From NCBI RefSeq assembly GCF_003121295.1, contig NZ_PHNC01000010.1, forward strand, positions 62,001 through 126,000: 64,000 nucleotides of DNA, given 5' to 3'. This DNA is from Streptomyces orinoci. GTDB taxonomy: Bacteria; Actinomycetota; Actinomycetes; Streptomycetales; Streptomycetaceae. Below are positions 1 to 7,940 of the stretch, one piece after another. The position numbers and the translations under genes are program-made. Below the pieces are notes generated by a model. That model saw only the letters and a list, made by a program, of their open reading frames with translations. It made no database searches and was not told the DNA's origin. Within the stretch, counting starts at the first letter, position 1; each line of letters opens with the position of its first letter.

Positions 1-49
1 GCGACCCACCACTGGCGCCTCACGACAGGCCGCTCAAAATTGCGCCGGG

Positions 50-601
50 TCACTTGACTTCCAGGATCTGCCACAACTGGGTGTTGGTCTGATTGCACGC
101 CCACTGCCACGCCGGCGCGCCGTTCTCCGTCATCGAGTTGGCAATGTCCAGACAGCGGTCCTCCACATGGGCGGGACGCAGTTCGAAGAGTTTTCTGACC
201 GGGTCAACAAGGACTGCCCGCCAGCGCATTTGCTGCCCATTTGTGCATGCCCATTGCTGCACAACGGCACCCTCCTGCCTGCCGCTGTTCTCCACCTCCA
301 GGCACTTATCACTGGCCACCAATCGAAGCTGGAAGGATGAGTTGTCCATAGGGACCACACGCCATCGCTGTGCGGCGGAACCGTTGCACTCCCACTGCCA
401 GGCATGCACACCGTTCTCCGTCCTGGCTTGGGGAATGTCCAGGCACTTCCCGCTGTGCGTGACCTTCAACTGGACAATGGTTTCCTCCGCGGGTGCAGCG
501 GACAGCGGAACACCTCCCTCTGCGTGCGCAGTGACTGTGCTGCCGGCCAGTGCAGCAGCACCGACGCCAAAGATCAGGGCGAACCGAATGAGTCCTGCCA
601 T
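50..601 (-). CDS. Secreted ricin-type beta-trefoil lectin
   Basis: A 183-residue secreted protein that is almost entirely one ricin-B-like beta-trefoil. A signal peptide (residues 1 to about 27, ending in THAEG) precedes three similar subdomains. Each has a K/R-C-L-D/E strand followed by a Q-x-W motif (QRW, MRW, QLW), with paired cysteines in each lobe. Such domains bind galactose- or mannose-type sugars; no catalytic domain is attached. GGAAGAAG lies upstream of the ATG. It is the third gene in a run of secreted sugar-binding proteins (see 698 and 1293). The ligand cannot be predicted. Confidence 0.85.
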   Translation of the reverse strand: MAGLIRFALIFGVGAAALAGSTVTAHAEGGVPLSAAPAEETIVQLKVTHSGKCLDIPQARTENGVHAWQWECNGSAAQRWRVVPMDNSSFQLRLVASDKCLEVENSGRQEGAVVQQWACTNGQQMRWRAVLVDPVRKLFELRPAHVEDRCLDIANSMTENGAPAWQWACNQTNTQLWQILEVK

Positions 602-697
602 TTTTTAATCCACTTCTTCCAGAGATCAACGGGCAGGGGGAGAGGGTGAGAGTACAACCGCACCGCTTGACGCCCGCCTGCGGGATTTGCACTGCAC

Positions 698-1249
698 TCA
701 GGAACTGGCCGGAAGGATCCGCCAGCGTTGGTTGGGTACACCGGCGCAGTTCCCGACGTGCGCGAACGCGCCATCCTCAAGACTGCCGCCGCTGATGCTC
801 AGGCAGTAGTTCAAGGCTTCCATGGGACGCAACTCGTAAAGGTCCTTGGAGACTTCGACCAGTTGCACCCGCCAGTATCGGTGCTCGGAAGAGTCGAAGC
901 ACCATCGTTGGCCAACCTTCCATTCGAAGTCAGGGCCGGTGCTCAGACATCTACCGCTGTGCTTGGCAGCTATCTCAAAAGCTGCCGCGCCGTTGGGCCG
1001 TAGCTCAAAGAGCTGGTAATCCAGCTCGTCAGCACACTTCGACTGGACCCCGTAAGGTCCTTCCTGCATGGTGCCGTCCTTTATGGTCAGGCACTGACCA
1101 CTCTGTTCCACCTGCAGCCGCACATAGTTCGGCGCCTCAGCAGCCGCCCGAGATGTGATGGCATTTGCCTGAGCGGTGCTTGTGCCGACGGCCAACGCGG
1201 CGACGCTGACGCCTGTGACCAGCAGAGCTCGGAGGGTCCGAGACATCAT
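698..1249 (-). CDS. Secreted ricin-like beta-trefoil protein
   Basis: A 183-residue exported protein with a signal peptide (about 1-28, TAQANA) and three degenerate ricin-type repeats (GQCLTI, GRCLST, NYCLSI), the last two closed by RYW or QRW. Two ATG codons are adjacent; the first (1249) is chosen because GAGAGGAAC lies just upstream. The frame stays open further upstream, but that extension would overlap the preceding gene's 3' end and bury the signal peptide. The gene follows the ALF/AbfB gene by 43 bases and is probably co-transcribed with it. It is more diverged than the lectin at 50-601. Confidence 0.8.
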   Translation of the reverse strand: MMSRTLRALLVTGVSVAALAVGTSTAQANAITSRAAAEAPNYVRLQVEQSGQCLTIKDGTMQEGPYGVQSKCADELDYQLFELRPNGAAAFEIAAKHSGRCLSTGPDFEWKVGQRWCFDSSEHRYWRVQLVEVSKDLYELRPMEALNYCLSISGGSLEDGAFAHVGNCAGVPNQRWRILPASS

Positions 1250-1292
1250 GATTCCGTTCCTCTCAGGAGGGAGACTCGGTGCGGGACTGAGG

Positions 1293-2861
1293 TCAGGGCG
1301 CCAGCGGAGGAGAGATGCGCCAGAACTGCTGCCAGGCAGCGGCCTTGACAGAGTTGGCTGGGCCGTTGGCATAGAGCTCGCCGCGCACCGACTGCAGACC
1401 CCCGCCCGGCTGGGACGCCGACTGGATGGTGACCCCCAAGCCCGGAACATTGCCGCCGGCACACCAGGTGGCACGGCGGCGGGATTCGGCACTGCCGTCT
1501 TCAGGAGATATCCGGACCCGCCTGTCCGGCTGCACCGTCAGGTAATACCCAGCCTTACGCACCGACTCAAAGGAAAAGCACCCGGGTTGGTTGGCCAGTG
1601 CTGGCACAATGACCCAGGTTGCATCCTCGCGGTCAGCCTGCTTGCTCTTCTCATTGGCGGGAGCGACAAATGCGGCCCCACCGTCAGGACTTGACTGGCG
1701 GATATACCAACCAGCCATCTCCGGGCCGGCCATCTGGAGAGACTGACGCTTCGCGCGGTACTGGCTGTCCTCCCTGAGGAATCGCGCGACGTCTTCGTCA
1801 CTTCCGGCCAGCGCCGCCTTTGCCGCGGCTGCCAGGCCAGGATTCACCCCGGAACTCTCGGCCGCGGCCTGGATTCGCAGGGCCAGCCTCCGGTTGTTGT
1901 CGGCGATCTTCTGACGCCGGATCTCGTCATCGCGCTTGTACGCCTGCTCGGCCCCGGTGTGTATGAACTGTTTCCAATCCGCCGGGTCGGAACTGAGCAG
2001 CGCGCGCTGACCCGCGAGGTAGAGCTCGCTGCTGCGCATGTCCTCAGAAGACCCCCGCAGCAGCTCGCGGATGAAGTTGTCGTCGCCAAGATTGAGCATG
2101 GCAGCCGAGGGTGTGAGGTGGAATAGCGCTGCGGTATCTGTGCGTGCTGCCAACTCTCTTCGATGCTCCGCCTCTTCGCGGCTCTTCTTCTCCAGCTCCT
2201 TCAACTCGTTGGCCACGTCGCGCTGATGTGCCTCCCGGGCGCCATTGGTGATGAATTCCCGCCATGCGGCCGGGCTCCCGGCCAGTGCGAGTGCGGCCGC
2301 TGCCTTGACTTCCGGCCCGGCAGCGTCGTGTTTCATGACCGCGCGGATGAAATTGTCGTCGCTGAGGGCCAGTAGGTCAGGGTTGTTGGGAATCCCGACC
2401 GCCATCAGGGCCTGAGACTTGGCGAGCCTGGCCGCCCGGTCGGCATCGGCCCGGTCCTTCTCCCGCTGTTTGTCGATCTCATACGCCTGATGGATACCGG
2501 TGGTGATGAAGAGCACGTGAGCATCGGCCGAAGTGCTGGCCATGGCTTGTTCAGCCGCCGTTCGCACCGCTTCCAACTTCTCACCCCCGTCCCTGGCCTT
2601 CTGCCACAGCGCGTGTATGAAGTCGTAATCGCTGAGCAGAAGCACGTCCGGAGTGGGATCGAGATGGACCACAGCCGCCGCATCAACGCGCTGCGCTTCA
2701 GTGGTCCCGATGCCGTCCGCCTCGGCCACCGCTTGTGACGGCCCGGCCACCGCAGTCTCCGGTAAAGCCACTCCGGTGACGGCAGCAATCGCGACGCTCG
2801 CGAAAATCCCTCGCCCAACGATCGACCGTACCCGAGCAGAAGTCAGACATTTTTTAGCCAT
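1293..2861 (-). CDS. Secreted ALF-repeat protein with C-terminal AbfB-like domain
   Basis: A 522-residue exported protein. A signal peptide (about 1-40) is followed by three or four ALF-type repeats of about 60-75 residues, recognisable as D-D/Y-x-F-I-x-x-x followed by A-x-x-A-L-x-x-S-x-x-x-x-x-x-F-I-x-x-G. The last about 140 residues (from GWYIRQ; SFESV, GYYLTVQPD) resemble the AbfB arabinose-binding beta-trefoil. ALF repeats are known mainly from actinobacterial secreted proteins and have no established activity. It is the first gene of the three-gene secreted lectin set, so a role in binding plant or cell-surface polysaccharide is inferred. Confidence 0.75.
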   Translation of the reverse strand: MAKKCLTSARVRSIVGRGIFASVAIAAVTGVALPETAVAGPSQAVAEADGIGTTEAQRVDAAAVVHLDPTPDVLLLSDYDFIHALWQKARDGGEKLEAVRTAAEQAMASTSADAHVLFITTGIHQAYEIDKQREKDRADADRAARLAKSQALMAVGIPNNPDLLALSDDNFIRAVMKHDAAGPEVKAAAALALAGSPAAWREFITNGAREAHQRDVANELKELEKKSREEAEHRRELAARTDTAALFHLTPSAAMLNLGDDNFIRELLRGSSEDMRSSELYLAGQRALLSSDPADWKQFIHTGAEQAYKRDDEIRRQKIADNNRRLALRIQAAAESSGVNPGLAAAAKAALAGSDEDVARFLREDSQYRAKRQSLQMAGPEMAGWYIRQSSPDGGAAFVAPANEKSKQADREDATWVIVPALANQPGCFSFESVRKAGYYLTVQPDRRVRISPEDGSAESRRRATWCAGGNVPGLGVTIQSASQPGGGLQSVRGELYANGPANSVKAAAWQQFWRISPPLAP

Positions 2862-3759
2862 ACCGATTCAGTCACCTCTCCAGCATCCTGTGTAGACGCC
2901 CGACGTTTTTACGGTGATGGTGAAGCGCTAAGCAATTGAAAATGGGCAGGCGCGAGACAGGGCCAGGATTTGCGGAACGCAGCCGATTACACGGACTACA
3001 TGCGCCCCTGCCACTTCTTGATGCCAGAGATCCCGCCGCGAGAGTGCCGATACTTCAGACAGCGGTGACCGTTGGCTGTGGAATCACAACTGGCGCAGCA
3101 GCCATGATCGCATCCATGAAGTCCAGCCGGCTCCGGCAACCTTCAACTGTTGACGCCACGCCCCAGGACGGCTACATGCACCACGAAATACAAGATTACA
3201 CAAATCGACCGACAATTGCCTATTGCCATCCGCGGCCGACGCAACAATAAGAATAAACACCGCAAAGCAAAGGTGAAACCTTAAGCTGGATGCACCCCTT
3301 TCCGCACTCCTCAACTGATCGCCGAAAATTTATCGGTAACACGCCGGTTACAGCAGGGGTTATTCCGCCAGCCTCCCTCAGCGCCGGAGGCTGCACACTG
3401 TGACGATCTAAAGCGGCCGATCCTCGATCGGCAAAGTTCTTGAAATGGCAACGACACTCACCCAACGGCCGAGCATCCTGCGGCTGCGCGCCGTGGGGTA
3501 GCCACGCTTCGCCCCGGGAGGGGGCACTGGCGCCCAAACCACGCGACGGGTTACGGTCACTTTGCGTACTCAGACACAGTTGGCGGAAGTCTGGGCTCTT
3601 GGCTGGATTGCTCTACCCAGGGCGAGTGTTGGGTGAGTCTTGGTAGCCGGATGGTTGCGCCCTGGGAGATGGATATCGGGCATCGGCGCGCCGCAGCGAC
3701 GCCGATGCCCGGAGTGGTGCACCTCGCACAAGGAATGGGCTGGCGAGTCAGCACGGGCC
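2862..3759. other. Gene-poor intergenic region, about 0.9 kb
   Basis: No convincing gene. Short open frames exist on both strands (for example + 2936-3250 and - 3220-3537) but lack a family resemblance, a good ribosome-binding site or the usual third-position GC bias. The base composition is lower in GC than the neighbours around 3100-3350. The 3' end of the P450 fusion transcript must terminate in the right part of this stretch. It separates the lectin cluster from the P450. Confidence 0.5.
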
Positions 3760-6700
3760 CTACCCCGCGTAGACGTCCTCCACGTACCGCCCCTCATCGG
3801 TCAGTTGGCGCAGCCACTCGTCCGCGTGGCGGGCCGGTGCCCCCGTCTGGCGGGTGTACAGGTCGCGCAGGGCGGCCCGCACGCCGGGGGCCATTCTGGC
3901 GCCGTCACCGCAGACATAGACGCTCGCTCCGGCCTTGAGCAGTGACCATAGTTCCGCGCCCTCCGCGGCCATGCGGTGCTGGACGAATGGGCCGTCCGGG
4001 CCGGGGCGTTGGCTGAAGGCGGGGCGGAGGGAGACGGCGCCGACCTCCTGGGCGGCGTGGAGTTCGGTGGTGTGCAGATAGTCGGCTTCCGGGTCGTCGC
4101 ATCCGAAGTAGAGGAGAGCGGGGGCGAGTTCGGTGCCGGTGGCCAGTAGGGCGGTGCGGTCGGCGATGGCGCCCCGGAAGGGGGCCAGGCCGGTGCCAGC
4201 GGCGACCATCACCACGGGATGGGGCCGCCGGTGGTCGATGCGGAACGCTTCCCGGCAGGGCTGGAGCCGGGCGAGCAGGGTGTCGCCGGGGCGCAGCCGG
4301 GCGAGGTGGCCGGGGCCGGTGGCCGTCCGGTCCGTGGGCAGCGAGACCATCAGGTCGATATGGCGGGCGTCCACGGCGGGTGAGGAGGAGATGGAGTACT
4401 GGCGGAGCCGCATCGGCGGCAGCAGTTCCACCAGTGCGGCCGCCCCGAGGGTGCCGTGCAGGGCGGGGTGGTCCTCGATCAGTTCCAGCAGGGTGCGCGG
4501 GTCCTCGGCGGACAGGGCGCGCAGCGCGGCCCGTTCGGGCGGACAGGGGTTGCGTTCGGCCAGCGCGGCCGTCTGCCGTGCGGTGGGCCTGCGGTGCAGT
4601 TCCAGGTGGTGGGTGAGCAACTCCCGTGCGGTCAGCGGCCGGTCCACGGGCAGCGACTGGCGGCCGGGGCGGCGGGGCTGGATGGACAGCAGGGTGTCGG
4701 GGTGCACGCCGAACAGCCGGGCGGCCCGGTCCACCGACCGGGAATCGTTGACGGGGAGTACCGCGAGGTGGTCGCCGGTGCGGTAGTTGACGCCCTCCGG
4801 AAGGGCCAGGCGCAGAAAGCGCTTGACGCGCGGGTGTCCGGGGGCGGTGAGGTCGTATGCCTCGGTGACGGTCATCGGCGTCACCCCGTGGCGGGCGGCG
4901 AGTGCGCCCAGCGGGGGGCCGGTGAGTTCGGTGACGGTGTAGGCGGGCTGGTCCGCCGCCTGCTCGGGGGCGCCGGTGGTCGCCGGGTCGCCGTGGTGTT
5001 CCAGCAGGGTCCGGCACAGGGCGCCGGTGAACTCATCGACCGCGCCGGTGAGATCGCCGGAGGCGTCGGCCTCGGCCCGGGGCAGCAGCCGGGTGCCGCC
5101 GAGGGCGGCCAGGCGCTCGTCGAGGAGGGTGGGGACGCGCTGGTAGGTGGCGGCCCAGTTGCGGTCGCCCACGCCCAGGACCGCGTACCGCACGCCCTTC
5201 GCGGCCCCGTCCGCCGCCTGCTCGGCCCAGCGGGCGAAGGCGGCCGCGTCATCGGTGGGACGGCCGTTGTAGGAGGCGGCGACGATCACCACGGGTGGGC
5301 CGGCGGGCAGTTGGCCGGCGTAAGCGTCCAGCGGGGCCGTCCGGGCCTCGCAGCCCAGCGCGGTGGCCCGTTCGGCGAGGGCCTGCGCCAGCTCGCGGCA
5401 GGTGCCGTAGTTGGAGCCGTGCAGCACCAGCAGGCCGGTGCCGGGCCGGACCCGGGACGGGCCGGTGGGTACGGACGCGGCCGGGGCGGCGGGGGGCGGG
5501 GTGCGGTGGCGGGTGGTGCGGCGGGCGAGGGTGAGGGTGAAGCCCTCGGGCTTGAGGGTGAGGGTTTCCTTGATCTTCAGCCGGTATCCGCTGTCGCCGG
5601 TCAGCCGGTAGCGGTGCACCAGCAGCCCCAGCAGCATGGTGGCCTCATGCAGCGCGAACTGCCGCCCGATGCAGGCGCGTTCACCGGTGCCGAAGGGCTT
5701 GTAGGCGTGCGGGGGGCGGGCCGCCTCCGCCTCGGGGTCGAAGCGGGTGGGGTCGAAGAGTTCGGGGTTGTCGCCCCAGACGGCGGCGTCCCGGTGCAGC
5801 ATGGGGGTGAGCACGGTCACCCCTTCTCCGGCGCGCAGCCGGTAGCGGCCGCCGAGCAGGGTGTCCTGCCTGGGCTCCCGGTTGAAGGCGGCGGCGGTGG
5901 GCCACAACCGCAGGGCCTCATTGAGCACTTGGCGGGTCCAGCGCAGCCGTCCCACGTCCTCGAAGGAGGGTTCCGGGTCCTCGGTGTCGCCCCAGAGTTC
6001 GTCCGCCTCGCGCTGGGCCAGGCGCAGCGCCACGGGGTTGCGCAGCAGGTGGTAGAGGGCGAAGGACAGGGCGCCGGAGGTGGTCTCATGTCCGGCGATC
6101 AGGAAGGTGATCACCTGGCTGCGGATATTGGCCGCGTCCAGCAGGGTGCCGTCGGCCGGGTGCGGGGCGCCCAGCATCAGCCCCAGCAGGTCGTCGGTGC
6201 GCCGCTCGCCGGAGGCCCGGCGGGTGGCTATCACCTCGTCCACCACCGCGGCCAGATAGCCGGCGTCGTCGCGGAAGGCGGCGTCCTCGGCGCTGTGGTC
6301 GGCGCCGGGGGCGCGGCCCAGCCGGTTCATGCTCCACTCCAGGCAGCGCACCATGGCGCCGACGAAGGGGTGCGGCTCCCGGCGGGCGAAGGACTCGAAG
6401 TCATAGCCGAATCCGGCCAGTCCGATGGTGTCCAGGGTCATCCGGGTCATGTCCTCGGCGACGTCCACCGCGCTGCCCCGCCGCAGATGGCCGTCCCAGG
6501 CGTCGATCAGCCGCCGGGCGGCGGTGACCATGGCCGGGTGGTAGGCGCGCAGGGAGCCCAGGGCGAAGGCGGGCAGCAGGATGTCGTGCGCCTTGGCCCA
6601 GTTGGGCTCGTCGTTGTAGGCGGTGAACAATCCGTCGGCGGTGAACTCGCGGACGTTCTCCAGGGCCGGGCCCACATGTTTGGTGAAGCGGTCCTCGTCG

Positions 6701-6885
6701 GACAGTTCGGCGACCAGGTCCGGGGAGCAGACGAAGAGCCGGTCGGTGTCGTGCAGCCGGCGCCGGAACACCGGCCCATGGGTGCGGGCCAGGCGCATCG
6801 CCTGCTGGAGCGGGGTGGCGGTGAGTCCCACGTCGGAGACGTCCACCACGGGGATCGTTGCCAGGTCTTGGCTCGTGTCCGTCAT
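3760..6885 (-). CDS. Self-sufficient CYP102-type cytochrome P450 / NADPH-P450 reductase fusion
   Basis: A 1041-residue single-chain monooxygenase built like P450 BM3, close to that family's usual length. Heme domain 1 to about 470: I-helix A264-G-H-E-T268, ExxR at E323-A-L-R326, heme ligand C405 in FGTGERACIG, and the F87-equivalent phenylalanine in DGLFTAY. FMN flavodoxin domain about 485-640 (LHGSNYGTCRELAQ). FAD/NADPH reductase domain about 670-1041 (RQYSISSS, AAGTGLAPFRG, YVCGDG). CYP102 enzymes hydroxylate medium- and long-chain fatty acids or related substrates with NADPH. The start at 6885 places the first conserved residues at normal spacing. By eye the carboxylate-anchoring R47 and Y51 of BM3 are Thr and Phe, so the substrate may differ. 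It is divergent from a LuxR-type regulator. Confidence 0.93.
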   Translation of the reverse strand: MTDTSQDLATIPVVDVSDVGLTATPLQQAMRLARTHGPVFRRRLHDTDRLFVCSPDLVAELSDEDRFTKHVGPALENVREFTADGLFTAYNDEPNWAKAHDILLPAFALGSLRAYHPAMVTAARRLIDAWDGHLRRGSAVDVAEDMTRMTLDTIGLAGFGYDFESFARREPHPFVGAMVRCLEWSMNRLGRAPGADHSAEDAAFRDDAGYLAAVVDEVIATRRASGERRTDDLLGLMLGAPHPADGTLLDAANIRSQVITFLIAGHETTSGALSFALYHLLRNPVALRLAQREADELWGDTEDPEPSFEDVGRLRWTRQVLNEALRLWPTAAAFNREPRQDTLLGGRYRLRAGEGVTVLTPMLHRDAAVWGDNPELFDPTRFDPEAEAARPPHAYKPFGTGERACIGRQFALHEATMLLGLLVHRYRLTGDSGYRLKIKETLTLKPEGFTLTLARRTTRHRTPPPAAPAASVPTGPSRVRPGTGLLVLHGSNYGTCRELAQALAERATALGCEARTAPLDAYAGQLPAGPPVVIVAASYNGRPTDDAAAFARWAEQAADGAAKGVRYAVLGVGDRNWAATYQRVPTLLDERLAALGGTRLLPRAEADASGDLTGAVDEFTGALCRTLLEHHGDPATTGAPEQAADQPAYTVTELTGPPLGALAARHGVTPMTVTEAYDLTAPGHPRVKRFLRLALPEGVNYRTGDHLAVLPVNDSRSVDRAARLFGVHPDTLLSIQPRRPGRQSLPVDRPLTARELLTHHLELHRRPTARQTAALAERNPCPPERAALRALSAEDPRTLLELIEDHPALHGTLGAAALVELLPPMRLRQYSISSSPAVDARHIDLMVSLPTDRTATGPGHLARLRPGDTLLARLQPCREAFRIDHRRPHPVVMVAAGTGLAPFRGAIADRTALLATGTELAPALLYFGCDDPEADYLHTTELHAAQEVGAVSLRPAFSQRPGPDGPFVQHRMAAEGAELWSLLKAGASVYVCGDGARMAPGVRAALRDLYTRQTGAPARHADEWLRQLTDEGRYVEDVYAG

Positions 6886-6928
6886 ATGCCCAGGGTGACC
6901 GCCCCGGCCGGGGACGCCGGACCGGGCG

Positions 6929-6946
6929 ACTGCATGATTGTGCAGT
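6929..6946. promoter_or_regulatory. Perfect inverted repeat, candidate operator
   Basis: ACTGCATGATTGTGCAGT: perfect 6-base arms around a 6-base spacer, in the 121-base divergent region between the P450 fusion and the LuxR-type regulator. It lies about 44 bases upstream of the P450 start, where a repressor or activator site would be expected. Binding by the neighbouring regulator is an inference. Confidence 0.45.
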
Positions 6947-6948
6947 AC

Positions 6949-6965
6949 GGGGCGGTGACCGCCCC
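6949..6965. promoter_or_regulatory. Second perfect inverted repeat in the P450/regulator divergent region
   Basis: GGGGCGGTGACCGCCCC: 8-base arms around one central base, three bases from the 6929-6946 palindrome and about 40 bases upstream of the regulator's likely start. A third G+C palindrome (CCCCGGCCGGGG) lies at 6902-6913. GC-rich palindromes arise easily in this genome, so this alone is weak evidence. Confidence 0.35.
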
Positions 6966-7006
6966 TTGCGCGAGGGCGGCGGATGCTCCGGGGAGGGGTG
7001 GCGGCG

Positions 7007-7636
7007 GTGCTGAACGGTGAGGACAACTACATCTGGCGCAACCACTTCCTGGTGCTGCTGGACCGGGTGCCGACGCCGATCGCGGTCTGTGAGCAGGACG
7101 GTGAGATCACCATCGCCAATCTGGCCATGGCGGTGGAGTGGGGCACGGTGCCGGGGCGGCTGCGCGGCCGCAGGCTTCAGGAGTTCTTCCGGCCCAGATC
7201 CGTGGCCCAACTCGACCGGCTGGCCGACGCCTTGCGGCTGGGACGCCGCTCGCGCTACGCCATCGAGGTGTGCTGGCCGCCGGCCGGGGACGGTCCGCAG
7301 CGCTCCGGGGAGTTCCTGATCGACCTGGTGGACGAGCCGTCGCGGGGCAGCCCGGTGCTGCTGGCCGTGCTGCGCACCAGGGAGCCCGATCCGCCGCTTC
7401 CCGGCGCGGAGGTCTCCCCGGTGGAGGAGCGCATCCTGGCCCTGGTCGCCTCGGGGGCCACGACGGCGGCCGTCGGCAAGGCGGTGGGGCTGACCGTGGA
7501 CGGCGTCAACTACCACCTGACCCGGCTTTCCCGCCGCTGGCGGGTTCGCAACCGGACGGCGCTGGTTGCCAAGGCGTATGTGTTGGGCGTCCTGGCCCCG
7601 GACCAGTGGCCGCCCCGGACTGGCGGAGGTGTCTGA
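7007..7636 (+). CDS. PAS-like / LuxR-type HTH transcriptional regulator
   Basis: About 209 residues. The N-terminal half (VPTPIAVCEQDGEITIANLAM) looks like a PAS sensor domain. The C-terminal about 60 residues form a LuxR/GerE-type helix-turn-helix (VEERILALVASGATTAAVGKAVGLT, then VNYHLTRLSRRW). The GTG at 7007 is chosen because GGGGAGGGG lies 8 bases upstream; an in-frame ATG at 6983 has no such site. It is divergent from the CYP102-like gene across 121 bases holding palindromes, so it is probably that gene's regulator. The PAS ligand is unknown; by analogy with other P450 regulators it may sense the substrate. Confidence 0.75.
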   Translation: MLNGEDNYIWRNHFLVLLDRVPTPIAVCEQDGEITIANLAMAVEWGTVPGRLRGRRLQEFFRPRSVAQLDRLADALRLGRRSRYAIEVCWPPAGDGPQRSGEFLIDLVDEPSRGSPVLLAVLRTREPDPPLPGAEVSPVEERILALVASGATTAAVGKAVGLTVDGVNYHLTRLSRRWRVRNRTALVAKAYVLGVLAPDQWPPRTGGGV

Positions 7637-7689
7637 GTTCCGTGAGGCGGCCCCCCGGCCTCCGGCTATGTTTCATTCCGCGGACCGGT

Positions 7690-7835
7690 GGGTGGCTGGT
7701 CGCGCCCACGCGGCGGAGCCGCACATGAAACTGCCCCGCGCCCCTGACGGGTCCTGGAACGCGACCAGTAGCGCAGTCACTTGGTCCCGCCCCACGCGGC
7801 GGAGCCGCACACCATACCCGTCCCGCGCCCCGGCG
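7690..7835. repeat. Dispersed intergenic repeat, two copies
   Basis: First copy about 7690-7752: a GTGGCTGGTCGCGCCCACG block, then GCGGCGGAGCCGC, then a CCCCGCGCCCCTGACGGG block. A shorter second copy (about 7781-7835) repeats CCCACGCGGCGGAGCCGCAC and CCCGCGCCCC. The same modules occur near 18.0, 27.2, 34.0 and 62.3 kb. GCGGC-nnn-GCCGC is a hairpin. It lies in the 304-base gap between the LuxR-type gene and the PBP gene and may act as a transcription stop; otherwise the gap appears to hold only the PBP promoter. Confidence 0.75.
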
Positions 7836-7940
7836 AAGCGCACTCTCTGTCACTGAATTCTCATAAAAGTCCGGCCAACCCGCCTCCCGGCAGCCCCCTC
7901 TCTGTTCGTAGAGTGATCAGCACGAGAGGCTGATGGGACC

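Noticed and set aside
2936..3537. Possible small genes on both strands
   Set aside because: No family motif, no good ribosome-binding site and weak codon bias.
4456..7020. Long open frame of about 850 codons on the plus strand opposite the P450 fusion
   Set aside because: It is an antisense shadow created by high third-position GC; the minus-strand protein has full P450, FMN and FAD domains, while the plus-strand translation is low-complexity Gly/Ala/Gln.
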